Shown: positions 6,040 to 14,640 of the stretch, piece after piece
How the letters are laid out: every line of letters starts with the position of its first letter
Position numbering within the stretch: position 1 is the first letter of the stretch
Origin: Thermosynechococcus sp. WC_1
GTDB lineage: Bacteria > Cyanobacteriota > Cyanobacteriia > Thermosynechococcales > Thermosynechococcaceae
NCBI GenBank assembly: GCA_020058975.1
Contig: JAGVDA010000266.1
Span: 1 to 64,000 of the forward strand
Length of the DNA stretch: 64,000 nt
Direction of reading: 5' to 3'
Notes under the pieces: generated by a model
What the model was told of the DNA's origin: nothing
Databases searched by the model: none
The model's input: only the letters and a program-made list of their open reading frames with translations
Program-made: the position numbers and the translations under genes

Positions 6040-6359
6040 GACTTGAGTGGCGTCGTAAGCAGTCTTTGAGACTGAATTGGAGAGGACCCGATAATCGGGT
6101 TCTAGCGATTCCTTACGATGAAGCTATGAAAGTTTTGGCGGAACTACCTTCAGGCTCGAGAAACTCTGATCCGATCATTTATATCCAATCACTGCCTGCG
6201 TCTATTTGGACAATAGCACATAATCTAAATCATTATCCCGATGTCACTCTTTACGATGATACGGATGATCAGATTTTTGGAAATATTCATCACGATGATG
6301 CAAATCAAGTAAGTATTATTTTTTCTACCCCGATAGCTGGAAGAGCTAGAATTGATTAA
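6036..6359 (+). CDS. Tail protein with H-N-L fibre motif
   Basis: 107 aa. The C-terminal half (WTIAHNLNHYPDVTLYDD, then VSIIFSTPIAGRARI) follows the pattern common near the ends of phage tail proteins: W-x-I-x-HNL, P-x-V-T, F-S-x-P-x-x-G. A related HNL strand occurs in the next gene (FTITHNLNTLDVHV). Structural, probably part of the tail fibre. Confidence 0.6.
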   Translation: MRLEWRRKQSLRLNWRGPDNRVLAIPYDEAMKVLAELPSGSRNSDPIIYIQSLPASIWTIAHNLNHYPDVTLYDDTDDQIFGNIHHDDANQVSIIFSTPIAGRARID

Positions 6360-6371
6360 AAGGAATAGAGA

Positions 6372-7034
6372 ATGAAGTATTTAGCCCCAATAGACATGGT
6401 TCTGAACTCTATTCTTAGACTTGTTCTAGAGAAGCTATCAAGTGATCCAACAGGGACCGAGGGTAGAGTTTATTACAACACTACTTCTAAAGAAATTCGT
6501 TATCATAACGGCACAGCTTGGGCAACAATTGGGGCAAATATGACTGCCTCTCAAATTCTTACTCAGCTGCTCACTGTTGATGGAGCAGGATCAGGTCTAG
6601 ATGCCGATTTACTCGATGGTTTGAACGCTTCGGCGTTTGCTCTTGCTGCTCATACACATACTGCCTCCCAAATCACCGATTTTAATACCGTTGTTGATTC
6701 TCGTATTATGGCGGCGTTTACTAACCAAGCGGTCGATGCCACTGTGGATACTATCGCTGAGTTTACTCAACTTATCAAAGATAACCAAGCTAACATCGCT
6801 GCGGTTCTCTCAGTGAAACGCTACCAAACCAATATCGGTAATGGTTCTTTAACAACTTTTACGATTACTCATAACCTAAATACTCTCGACGTGCATGTTC
6901 AGGTAGTGGAAATTTCAACGGGTGAAACTATATGGATTGATGTTGCCAGAAATGGTGTCAATAGTTGTATTCTGACTTTTGGGGCTGGAAATGTTCCTAC
7001 CAATAACCAGTATCGCGTGATTGTTATCGCATGA
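6372..7034 (+). CDS. Tail fibre protein
   Basis: 220 aa with classic tail-fibre repeats: YYNTTSKEIRYHNGTAWATI near residues 34-53, then LLTVDGAGSGLDADLLDGLN and AAHTHTASQITDF. The C-terminus has an HNL beta-strand domain. Such proteins form trimeric fibres or fibre tips that touch the host surface. Good ribosome site AGGAATAGAG. Overlaps the next gene by 4 nt. Confidence 0.75.
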   Translation: MKYLAPIDMVLNSILRLVLEKLSSDPTGTEGRVYYNTTSKEIRYHNGTAWATIGANMTASQILTQLLTVDGAGSGLDADLLDGLNASAFALAAHTHTASQITDFNTVVDSRIMAAFTNQAVDATVDTIAEFTQLIKDNQANIAAVLSVKRYQTNIGNGSLTTFTITHNLNTLDVHVQVVEISTGETIWIDVARNGVNSCILTFGAGNVPTNNQYRVIVIA

Positions 7035-7867
7035 TCACTAATAGAGACCAGCTAATAGATGCTTTAGCGAATAACTCTTCTCGAATTATTTTCGATAAAG
7101 TATCTATTGCCTCTCAAACTGCAAACTCTTTTTGCTCGATGTGGAGAGCTACAGGACAGCCGGGGCAAGGTTCTATTCCTGCTGTTGCTGCAATATGTAA
7201 CAATAACACAATCGGATGTGTTGGCTTTAACCAGCAGACAGCCCCAGCTACCAGTTATTTGGGACTATTAGAGGCTATTTCTTCTAACTCTGCTATGACT
7301 TTCGAGCTTCATGATCGCCTAATGCACATGGGGGGTCTAAATGGAACTCTCACTACGGCTCAAACAGTAGGTATAGATTTAAGTACAAACTTAGGAACAG
7401 ATAATTTAGAGGCTCGTAAAGGGGACACTAATTATTCCGACGTCCAGTGGTGGCTCGAATGGTATACTGCCACCGGTGCTACTGTTGTAAATATTACAGT
7501 AAATGTAACCTATAATGACGGGACGGTAGGAAATCTAAGTACTTTTTCTTTGGCTGCGACTCGACCTGCCTCCCATATGCTTCCATTAAATGGGTATATA
7601 CCTGCGGCACAAAGCGGCAAATATATTAGAGCAGTCAATTCAATCACTTTATCTGCCACAACCGGTGTAGTGGGTAGTTTCGGGGTTACAGCTACTAGAT
7701 ACAGAGGAGCACTAGCCCTACCAATGGCTAATGTACGGTGGTCAGCAGATTGGGCAGGATTGGGCTTAACTAACATTATAAATAACAGTTGTCTTTTTGC
7801 TATACTTCTTACCAGCACTACCTCAAGCGGGACTCTCAGAGCAACAGGTAAAATTATACATGGGTGA
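7031..7867 (+). CDS. Probable tail-fibre/receptor protein, 278 aa
   Basis: Starts MITNRDQLIDALANNS. Beta-rich, with many Asn, Thr and Gly, one Trp-rich patch (VQWWLEWYTATG) and repeated LSA/TTG strands. No family recognised, but its composition and its place between the fibre gene and the short YRGA protein suggest a virion surface role. Confidence 0.5.
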   Translation: MITNRDQLIDALANNSSRIIFDKVSIASQTANSFCSMWRATGQPGQGSIPAVAAICNNNTIGCVGFNQQTAPATSYLGLLEAISSNSAMTFELHDRLMHMGGLNGTLTTAQTVGIDLSTNLGTDNLEARKGDTNYSDVQWWLEWYTATGATVVNITVNVTYNDGTVGNLSTFSLAATRPASHMLPLNGYIPAAQSGKYIRAVNSITLSATTGVVGSFGVTATRYRGALALPMANVRWSADWAGLGLTNIINNSCLFAILLTSTTSSGTLRATGKIIHG

Positions 7868-8075
7868 TTTGTGGGGTCAGCATGATAATAAATTATCAGG
7901 AGCATCAGCCCTTTGGGACAGTGATTTAGTGGATTCAATTTTTTCGAAAGATTATTTTGTAACTATTACCGTTCTAAGTTATATTTATAGAGGGGCAAAA
8001 ACTTTTTCTCAAGTCTATAGGGGAGCTAAGACAGAAGCTCAGATTTACAGGGGAGCAGGGAATTTATTTCCTTAA
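7860..8075 (+). CDS. 71-aa protein with triple YRGA repeat
   Basis: I choose the ATG at 7860 (MGDLWGQHDN), overlapping the upstream stop by 8 nt; a longer frame reads back into the previous gene. The C-terminus is three tandem copies of a ten-residue unit: YIYRGAKTFS, QVYRGAKTEA, QIYRGAGNLF. It sits at the end of the fibre cluster. Function unknown; the repeat may bind sugar or the fibre. Confidence 0.5.
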   Translation: MGDLWGQHDNKLSGASALWDSDLVDSIFSKDYFVTITVLSYIYRGAKTFSQVYRGAKTEAQIYRGAGNLFP

Positions 8076-8110
8076 TTTGACAAAATGGAACTTTTGGAGT
8101 AGTATGAGTT

Positions 8111-8914
8111 ATGAAAATTGAAAACCACAACCTGACTGCTCCAGCAAGTCACAACAAAAAAGCCACCAAGAACAAGGGAGGAGTCATTACTCCTAAAATT
8201 ATTGTTCTTCACTACACCGCCTCTGGAGGCGAGGATGGTTCTGGAGATGCTGATTACCTTTCTAGAGCAACGACAAGAGCCTCAGCTCAGGTTGTCGTAG
8301 GTCGTGAAGGTGATATTCACCAACTTATGCCTCTCAATAATCGAGCATGGCATGCCGGAGAATCTGCCTATAAAGGAAAATCCGATGTTAATTCATTCTC
8401 TATCGGAATCGAAATCGATAATTGGGGGTGGCTCAATAACGAAGGGTATTCTCATGCTGGTGTCAAAGTCCCAGAAGAATTTCAATTCAAAGGAACAAGA
8501 AATGGTCCTTCGCTTTGGGAAGCTTATCGCTCTGAGCAACTTGAGGCGGTTTCGCAAGTCATTGCAGCAATCTGTGATTACTACGACATAGAAGATATCG
8601 TAGGTCATGAGGACGTTTCCCCGGGTCGTAAACAAGACCCCGGCCCCGCACTAGATGGATTTATTAGCCAAATGAAAAAAGAACATCTGAAAGATTTTCC
8701 GGTTGAAGGAAAATCCCAAATCATTCCGGCAAAAGGCACTAAGAAAACGACCACAGGCTTAAATCTTCGTCAGGATGCGGATAAGACTTCATTGATTTTG
8801 ACCACAATTCCAAAAGGCTCGTCGGTAGAAATTCTTAAAGAACCCTATCCGGGTTGGTTCCAAGTGAGGTTTGGCAATCGCATTGGCTTCGTAGTCGGAA
8901 AGTATTTGACATAA
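8111..8914 (+). CDS. N-acetylmuramoyl-L-alanine amidase endolysin
   Basis: 267 aa. An N-terminal Amidase_2/PGRP-type zinc amidase (residues 25-185) has zinc-ligand candidates H34 (VLHYTA), H166 (VGHEDVSPGR) and D176 (KQDPGP), plus AWHAGES typical of the fold. It cleaves the amide bond between MurNAc and L-Ala. The C-terminal SH3b domain (residues 210-267, GLNLRQDADK to GFVVGKYL) should bind the wall. No signal peptide, so release needs the holin-like genes at 44.6 kb. Confidence 0.88.
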   Translation: MKIENHNLTAPASHNKKATKNKGGVITPKIIVLHYTASGGEDGSGDADYLSRATTRASAQVVVGREGDIHQLMPLNNRAWHAGESAYKGKSDVNSFSIGIEIDNWGWLNNEGYSHAGVKVPEEFQFKGTRNGPSLWEAYRSEQLEAVSQVIAAICDYYDIEDIVGHEDVSPGRKQDPGPALDGFISQMKKEHLKDFPVEGKSQIIPAKGTKKTTTGLNLRQDADKTSLILTTIPKGSSVEILKEPYPGWFQVRFGNRIGFVVGKYLT

Positions 8915-8958
8915 TCTTTAAAATTGGATAGCGCTTTTTCTCCATAAAGGAGAATACG

Positions 8959-9501
8959 ATGTTTAATAAATTAAGAGATAAAGTTCATGCCTCAAATGTC
9001 GAAGCTGGTTGGTGGAGTGATCTTAGGACTGGTGAGTCCATTCTTTCCACTAGGAATAGACCTGAATTGCTATGTCTCATTACTAGCGAACTTTGTGAGG
9101 CAGCAGTTGATGGTTATAAGCCAGATAGTCACCTCCCACAATTTCCCGCCCTGCACGTCGAAGTAGCAGATACGGCTATTCGCATATTAGATTTGGCCGG
9201 AGCCGATCAGATTGACTTAGAGACTGGCGACCCCTACCGAATAATCTTTCATGGGGATATGCTGAAAGATTTAATGAATCTGGTGATTTTGATTTCAAGC
9301 TATGCTCTTGAAGGAGTTCGAAAACGGAACACCGAGTTGTATCACCAGTCGATTGCCGATGCTTACCAGTGTCTTTTTAAATTTGCAGATTTGTATGAGT
9401 TCGATCTGGATGAATGTATCCAAGCTAAGTGTGACTATAATTCTAATCGTGAAGATCATAAAGTAGAGAATCGTAGAGCACCGGGTGGAAAACAAATCTA
9501 A
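8959..9501 (+). CDS. MazG-like nucleotide pyrophosphohydrolase
   Basis: 180 aa, all-alpha NTP-pyrophosphatase pattern: SELCEAAVDGYK (acidic metal site), then HVEVADTAIRILDLAG, then KCDYNSNRED near the C-terminus, matching the K-x-x-Y-N-x-x-R end of this superfamily. Such enzymes hydrolyse dNTPs or alarmones to monophosphates. AAGGAG site directly upstream. It is followed by two hairpins that close the rightward unit. Confidence 0.75.
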   Translation: MFNKLRDKVHASNVEAGWWSDLRTGESILSTRNRPELLCLITSELCEAAVDGYKPDSHLPQFPALHVEVADTAIRILDLAGADQIDLETGDPYRIIFHGDMLKDLMNLVILISSYALEGVRKRNTELYHQSIADAYQCLFKFADLYEFDLDECIQAKCDYNSNREDHKVENRRAPGGKQI

Positions 9502-9507
9502 TGATTC

Positions 9508-9544
9508 ATATGTAAGTCATTATCTAACTTAATGACTTACATAT
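9508..9544. repeat. Perfect 14-bp inverted repeat
   Basis: ATATGTAAGTCATT (9508-9521) pairs with 9531-9544, loop 9 nt. It lies directly after the MazG-like stop codon and before the GC-rich terminator. Confidence 0.75.
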
Positions 9545-9550
9545 AAGACA

Positions 9551-9579
9551 AGAAAGGCCCCAGAAGGGGCCTTTCTTTT
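9551..9579. terminator. Bidirectional terminator
   Basis: AGAAAGGCCCC..GGGGCCTTTCTTTT hairpin between convergent genes, with A-run and T-run on either side, so it can stop transcription from both directions. Confidence 0.9.
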
Positions 9580-9611
9580 GTCCGAAATTTGTGTACATTT
9601 TTCGGACAAAT

Positions 9612-9788
9612 TTAAGAGGTGTAAATACTTAGAACCATATTTTCTTGAACTCTCCAATGCTCTCTCATGGAACCCCCCTGTGGTGGTTGTCTGTAGAAAA
9701 TTACCCATCCCCCCGTAATTTCATATCTATCAGCTTCGATATCTCGAATATCTCCTTGGAGTCCTAATTCTAACCTGTATTTTTTCAT
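9612..9788 (-). CDS. Hypothetical protein, 58 aa
   Basis: ATG at 9788 overlaps the helicase stop as ATGA, showing translational coupling. Starts MKKYRLELGLQGDIRDIEAD, then a Trp/Tyr-rich strand (GGWVIFYRQPP) and MREHWRVQEN. No family recognised. It closes the leftward primase operon just before the terminator. Confidence 0.65.
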   Translation of the reverse strand: MKKYRLELGLQGDIRDIEADRYEITGGWVIFYRQPPQGGSMREHWRVQENMVLSIYTS

Positions 9789-10939
9789 TTTCTGTCTCCA
9801 TAGTTAATAGTGACATCTTCGACCAACCAGTCTTGATGCCCCATACCATCATCTTTGAGTTGGATAACGTAGTCGAGGTCTTCAAGCATTTGATTAAATC
9901 TTTCGAATGTAACTGCGGCACCTCTACCAATATCTTTTTGATGGAAGGTATACTGATCATATAGGTCCCGGGCCATTGTAACTTCACCTTTTTTCCGAGC
10001 AATATTCTTATTACTGTCGAGAAAGGCTTTGACTGAGTTATTTATCCTTCGAAGCTGCTCCATTCTGAAATTATGGGATAAACTTTTGGTATAATCCCCT
10101 TGCTTACGTAGCCTCACCATACCCTCCAAAGCCCAAGCAGCAATAGCTTCCCGCTCATCCGCAACAATGCTTTCAGCAAGATTCTTAACTCTAAGATGCT
10201 CCGGAACGACATTACTAAAATCCCATATAAGCCAACGGCGGATGAAGCCCATCGAACTATCTTTACTGGTAGGCATAAAATTGGACCCGAACCAATGAGC
10301 CGCAATCGGACGATATAGAAATTTATCTCTACCCTTGTACTCGGTTTCCTGAGGAGACCCCTCAACCACCTGCTTAAAGATGTTGCCTGTGATCACTCCC
10401 GACTCTGGCAGTTCTGCACAGATATTAGCTACTTTCCCCACTAATCTGGTTTGAGCAAACTGTTTTCCCCATTCTTCAGGACTAAGCGATGATATAGCGT
10501 CGGGAGGTAGAAGAGACCTCAAAATATCTAATAATACTGTTTTACCAGTCCCGGCCTTACCTACAAATAGCAGTGCTCTTTGAAAGTCAGTCGCTACCCC
10601 AAATAGGGTAGCAGCGAATCCCTCTTGAAGTCCTTGAACTCTCTCCCGAAAATCAGGCTCATTACCCCAACAATCTCCTAAGAACTCAAAAAACCTATTG
10701 GCTCTAGAAGCCAATTCAGGCTTGTATTCAAATGGAAGAGTAAAGGTAGCACCATATTTTGGAGAGTGCTCATCAATCGACAAATCTTCGGAGACCCAAC
10801 CATTTGCAAAGTTAATACCGTTTTCCATTCTTTCGATCAGAGGTTTTCTACACATTCTCTCTAAGACTTTTGTTACGCTGGCGTAATCATTATGTCGTTG
10901 AACGAGTTTTGAACCTTTGATATTATTTGCAATTTGCAT
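9785..10939 (-). CDS. SF3 (D5-type) replicative helicase half
   Basis: 384 aa from the first in-frame ATG. It has Walker A GKAGTGKT near residues 127-134, a downstream acidic segment (NICAELPESG) and RRWLIWDF, as in helicases of P4/D5-type phage primases; it unwinds DNA at the fork. The frame stays open for 26 codons before this ATG (including FWQWNGSCF, a motif normally internal to such proteins) back to the TGA ending the primase gene. Joined, the two halves give about 820 aa, usual for a fused primase-helicase. The stop may be read through, or this half may restart at the ATG. Confidence 0.8.
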   Translation of the reverse strand: MQIANNIKGSKLVQRHNDYASVTKVLERMCRKPLIERMENGINFANGWVSEDLSIDEHSPKYGATFTLPFEYKPELASRANRFFEFLGDCWGNEPDFRERVQGLQEGFAATLFGVATDFQRALLFVGKAGTGKTVLLDILRSLLPPDAISSLSPEEWGKQFAQTRLVGKVANICAELPESGVITGNIFKQVVEGSPQETEYKGRDKFLYRPIAAHWFGSNFMPTSKDSSMGFIRRWLIWDFSNVVPEHLRVKNLAESIVADEREAIAAWALEGMVRLRKQGDYTKSLSHNFRMEQLRRINNSVKAFLDSNKNIARKKGEVTMARDLYDQYTFHQKDIGRGAAVTFERFNQMLEDLDYVIQLKDDGMGHQDWLVEDVTINYGDRK

Positions 10940-11017
10940 ATAAATTTCTTCGTGGGGGACGTGCTTAAAGCATGATCCGTTCCACTGCCAAAATTTATCT
11001 TTATCAAATCTTATTTC

Positions 11018-12253
11018 TCAAATTCTTTCAATCTGCTCAAGAACAGCTCGGGCAATGGTTTCATGGTCTTCCCAATCTTCTCCTCCCTCAGCTTTTCTTT
11101 TAGCAGCTTTATAGCCTTGAAGAAGGTCTGCCTTCCCAAGTTTGAGATTATCGGAACTGGCAATTTTCTGAATGAAACCAAGCAAAGCTCTAAAGTCCAT
11201 TTCTGAAAATTTATCATCTTTAGCTACTAGAGATAATAATTCTTGGACCCTAGCCATAGCCCAATCGTCATCTCCCGGTTGCTCGGCCAATTTTCCCCGA
11301 AGCCAATCTCTAGCCTTTACTACTGTCCATCGTGACACCTGATTCTTTTCAGCAATCAGTTTAATTGATTCATTTGCAAGCCAGTGTTCAGTGAGATTTG
11401 CATCCCACCCTTCGGGTAAAGACTTTCCTTTTTCCAAGTCTTTGATCAAAAACTCGAAAAGTTTTGCTATCCCTTTGCCGGGGTCCATATTGTCCCCACT
11501 GGAAACAGTTGTGGTAAACTGGCGAACCCAATGAGTCATATGATCAATGGCTTCTTGTAGGGAGAATTGAGCGGCCTTATCCATGCCTAGAACAACTCTT
11601 GCAAGATAGCCTGCATGACGAATCATTTGAACATCACGTTCGCCCTCTGGAACGATATCTACGGGGCCGGAACGAGTTCCCTTTGCCACCGAGAAACCTC
11701 TAGCGTTAAGTAAGTCTCGTAACTGACTATCGATATCATCTGCCAAAGGTAGTATCTGATCGATAACCTCATAAAGATTAGTGTTTGCTTTATAAGGTTT
11801 CCCCGTATCTGGGTGAATAGAAGGTGGAACCACCATTTGGTTACCTAAGCCCAAAAATTCGCAAATCATTCCATCCTGATCACTGCGAAGTTTGAAGTTA
11901 CGCTGACCAGACCAACGATAAATCAGACCCATACCCTTGGCACCAATACGAACCCAAGGGGACTTAGGAAGAATATCAAGAATGGCTTTTACCAACTCTT
12001 CATTCTCAGTATCAATATCTATAGCACACAGACCAGAAGCTGACCCGAAAGGTAATCCAATATTACAGTCAGGATAACTGTTAAGCCAAGCCTGCTTTTC
12101 GGTATCAGTCGGCATGACTGAGCCAAATTTCGGCCAATCATTTAGTATCGGAGCTTTACCCCGACCTTTTTGATCCACATTATGTGGTTTCAAAGGAATC
12201 ACTGGTAGGCCTGCTGCCCAATACAGTGGTGCGTGTTCTGCAAAAATTGTCAT
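11018..12253 (-). CDS. Primase-polymerase N-terminal half
   Basis: 411 aa starting MTIFAEHAPLYWAAGLPVIPL, the typical beginning of bifunctional DNA primase/polymerase (Prim-Pol) domains. AIDIDTEN near residues 93-100 supplies the acidic catalytic pair and GLIYRWSG follows. Middle and C-terminal regions look like the linker of P4-type primases. It ends QIERI-TGA, with the helicase continuing in the same frame straight after. Start ATG lies 1 nt after the stop of the upstream gene. Confidence 0.8.
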   Translation of the reverse strand: MTIFAEHAPLYWAAGLPVIPLKPHNVDQKGRGKAPILNDWPKFGSVMPTDTEKQAWLNSYPDCNIGLPFGSASGLCAIDIDTENEELVKAILDILPKSPWVRIGAKGMGLIYRWSGQRNFKLRSDQDGMICEFLGLGNQMVVPPSIHPDTGKPYKANTNLYEVIDQILPLADDIDSQLRDLLNARGFSVAKGTRSGPVDIVPEGERDVQMIRHAGYLARVVLGMDKAAQFSLQEAIDHMTHWVRQFTTTVSSGDNMDPGKGIAKLFEFLIKDLEKGKSLPEGWDANLTEHWLANESIKLIAEKNQVSRWTVVKARDWLRGKLAEQPGDDDWAMARVQELLSLVAKDDKFSEMDFRALLGFIQKIASSDNLKLGKADLLQGYKAAKRKAEGGEDWEDHETIARAVLEQIERI

Positions 12254-12254
12254 A

Positions 12255-12845
12255 TCATTCCTCTGCCGCGAAGGGTTCTAATTTTTCAATTATTCTTAAA
12301 CGTAAATCTTGAGGTAATTCATCTTCCATAAGCTGAATAACTATAGAGATAAAATCTTGCTGTTTTTTTATGCTTTCAATCCTCTCTTTCATTGAGAGGA
12401 TTTTCTCTACTAGAGCCGCTCTGGTTTTAACAACTTGTATCCGCTCATGTGGTTCTAGGCCCTTCGCGTCAAGTTTAAGTTGCCTGATTTCTTCCCTCAG
12501 ATCATTAAATTCTTTTTCAAGTTCTCCAATAGGAATACCTGAGTTTTTTAGAGGTCTTCCTGATTTTTTTCGCCCATCAGGTTTCTCCACCAAGGTGGCT
12601 TCCACAACCGGATCAAGAACAAAAGTTTTCAATAACTCTCTGGTAGTTTTGTCATATGGACAGACTCGACCATCTAGGTAGGTAGGATCATTCGAGACAT
12701 TGGTCACTATCGTTTTGAATTTTTGTAATTCAGTTAGGCTGATTGTAGGGTATTTATCCATACCGATCTTTCTCCTTGCTAAAAGCCCCTTAGTTGTGCT
12801 ATCTGAGGACATAATTGCTATACACAGCTCTCTCTCATAGTTCAA
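12255..12845 (-). CDS. Hypothetical protein, possible small terminase
   Basis: Up to 196 aa from a TTG at 12845; an ATG at 12812 (MSSDSTTKGL) is an alternative, and neither has a clear ribosome site. It has a Lys/Arg-rich patch (GRKKSGRPLKNSG) and a long charged helical region (ELEKEFNDLREEIRQLKLD, then VEKILSMKERIESIKKQ). It lies divergently beside the large terminase, where small terminases are often found, and its helical C-terminus would suit that role, but it is transcribed with the primase. Identity unsure. Confidence 0.5.
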   Translation of the reverse strand: MNYERELCIAIMSSDSTTKGLLARRKIGMDKYPTISLTELQKFKTIVTNVSNDPTYLDGRVCPYDKTTRELLKTFVLDPVVEATLVEKPDGRKKSGRPLKNSGIPIGELEKEFNDLREEIRQLKLDAKGLEPHERIQVVKTRAALVEKILSMKERIESIKKQQDFISIVIQLMEDELPQDLRLRIIEKLEPFAAEE

Positions 12846-12906
12846 CCCCCTCGCGTGAAAAATTATGACAAGTTTGCAACCTGATAGAAAAAGGTAATAA
12901 AAACAA
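12846..12906. promoter_or_regulatory. Divergent promoter region with TTTGCAAC box
   Basis: 61 bp between the leftward primase operon and the rightward terminase gene. It holds GACAAGTTTGCAACCTGAT at 12867-12885, related to the boxes at 3635, 5005 and 56423. Probably controls one or both directions. Confidence 0.45.
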
Positions 12907-14640
12907 GTGTTTAAAGAACTTCATAAATTTGCTTCTCAGAAGTTTAAGGCTTCGGGAGATGATGTTCCCATCGCAGATTGGATAACCGAGCATACTACTC
13001 TTGCTCGTAAGCCTTTCTCTTTTAAGAGATATCCTTTTCAAGAGCAAATCGCCAATGATATGCACCCAAATCTGAGCGTCATCAAATGCAGCCAGATCGG
13101 CTTAACGGAAATTCAGGTTCGAAAATTTTTAGCATTTCTCCGACGAATGAATGGAGTTAGTGGCATTTTTACGCTGCCTACAGAAGATATGGCAAAAAGA
13201 GTTTATACGACCCGCATGTCCCCGATCCTTAGAGTCGATGATGTTTTTAATCCTCCGATGTTAGACAAACCTGTCAGGCGTCAAGATTTGATTCAAGTTC
13301 AAGACTCATGGGGCTATATAACTCCATGTATCGAAGGGCCAGCAACATCTATTCCAGCGGATATCCTTTTTCACGACGAATTAGATTTATCAGACGAAGC
13401 GATGGTGGGATTGTTTCAGTCTCGACTACAAAACTCAGAATTCAAAATTACTCAGGCATTTTCTACCCCGACTTATCTTGGATATGGAGTAGATAAAAAT
13501 TTCAATCTAACTGATCAATTTTATTATCTTGTAAGATGTTCTAAGTGTAACCATCATCAATTTCCCCGATTTGAGCACGACTTCATACACATAGCCGGTA
13601 TGAGTTTTGAAGTCGATAAGCTTACTGACATGACTGCTGAACAAATAACTGGGCTTAATTTGAAAGATTCCTATGTTAAGTGTGCTAAATGCAGCAGTCG
13701 ATTAGATTTATCGGATGTATCTTTACGAGAATGGGTAGCAAAATATCCAAGTAAGGATCAGTTTAGAGGGTATAAGGTAAATCCTTTCTCTACTGATAGA
13801 ATTTCACTCGAATATATTTTTCAACAGCTTGCTAAGTATAAGATGCAGGAGAATGAAAAGGGATTCCATAATACTGTTCTCGGAGAACCTTATAGTCCTG
13901 CTTCTGCCCAAATTCCTGAGGATTGTATTCGCTCGGCAATGACACCTCATGGCAGACCAATAACACCCGACTGGGATAGAGCTGTTTTTATGGGTATCGA
14001 CATGGGAGCCATTTGCCACATAAGCTTGGTTGGTGAATATACTGATGGGAAAGACCCTTGGTTCTTATTCAAGACATGCCACGTATCTCAACTTTCGGCA
14101 ACTATTTCTGAACTTCAAAAAGAATATAACATCGTTCAGGCTTGTGCTGATCGCTACCCCTATACTCCGGAGGTTGATCAACTTCGAGAAAACACAAATG
14201 GTATGTTAATGCCTATATCTTACAGGGGTAATGCTATTATCGCACCTCGTAAAGACGAGGCAGATAATCTCATATATTATGATGCTAATAGAACCTTCGC
14301 ACTAGACATGGTTAGAACATCAATCGTGAACAATATTGCGGTTCTTGGTGGTTACACTTCTAATAAAGATGTGTTGGTGGCACACTTAAGAGATATGATC
14401 AGGGAGGAAAGTCCCGAAAAAGAGCCACGCTGGGTTAAATTAAATGGTAACGATCACTTTTTTCACTCTATGGCCTATGCCCTATTAGCTAGAAGAGTGT
14501 CCGAGCATTTATTTTTGCATAATCTCGGAGATAGTGCTATGACTCTATCTATCGTAGGTATGGATGTTGGTGAGCAAAAAAATGATCCAACTAACAAATT
14601 CTTAGGTAAGGGTGTGAGAAAATATGGCTTCACTGGATAG
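12907..14640 (+). CDS. terL: Terminase large subunit, GpA family
   Basis: 577 aa from a GTG at 12907; AAAGG lies about 14 nt upstream, a weak site. It packages DNA using an N-terminal ATPase and a C-terminal nuclease. Walker A-like CSQIGLTE is at residues 61-68, as in GpA terminases, and Walker B ADILFHDELD at 151-160. Two CxxC pairs (CSKC about residue 210, CAKC about 258) fit the GpA zinc site. The nuclease half has FMGIDMGA and NDHFFHSMAYALLA. Overlaps the portal gene by 17 nt. Confidence 0.92.
   Translation: MFKELHKFASQKFKASGDDVPIADWITEHTTLARKPFSFKRYPFQEQIANDMHPNLSVIKCSQIGLTEIQVRKFLAFLRRMNGVSGIFTLPTEDMAKRVYTTRMSPILRVDDVFNPPMLDKPVRRQDLIQVQDSWGYITPCIEGPATSIPADILFHDELDLSDEAMVGLFQSRLQNSEFKITQAFSTPTYLGYGVDKNFNLTDQFYYLVRCSKCNHHQFPRFEHDFIHIAGMSFEVDKLTDMTAEQITGLNLKDSYVKCAKCSSRLDLSDVSLREWVAKYPSKDQFRGYKVNPFSTDRISLEYIFQQLAKYKMQENEKGFHNTVLGEPYSPASAQIPEDCIRSAMTPHGRPITPDWDRAVFMGIDMGAICHISLVGEYTDGKDPWFLFKTCHVSQLSATISELQKEYNIVQACADRYPYTPEVDQLRENTNGMLMPISYRGNAIIAPRKDEADNLIYYDANRTFALDMVRTSIVNNIAVLGGYTSNKDVLVAHLRDMIREESPEKEPRWVKLNGNDHFFHSMAYALLARRVSEHLFLHNLGDSAMTLSIVGMDVGEQKNDPTNKFLGKGVRKYGFTG

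Noticed and set aside
5299-9501. Prophage integration or lysogeny module
   Set aside because: No integrase, excisionase, CI-like repressor or att-like repeat was seen anywhere in the window.
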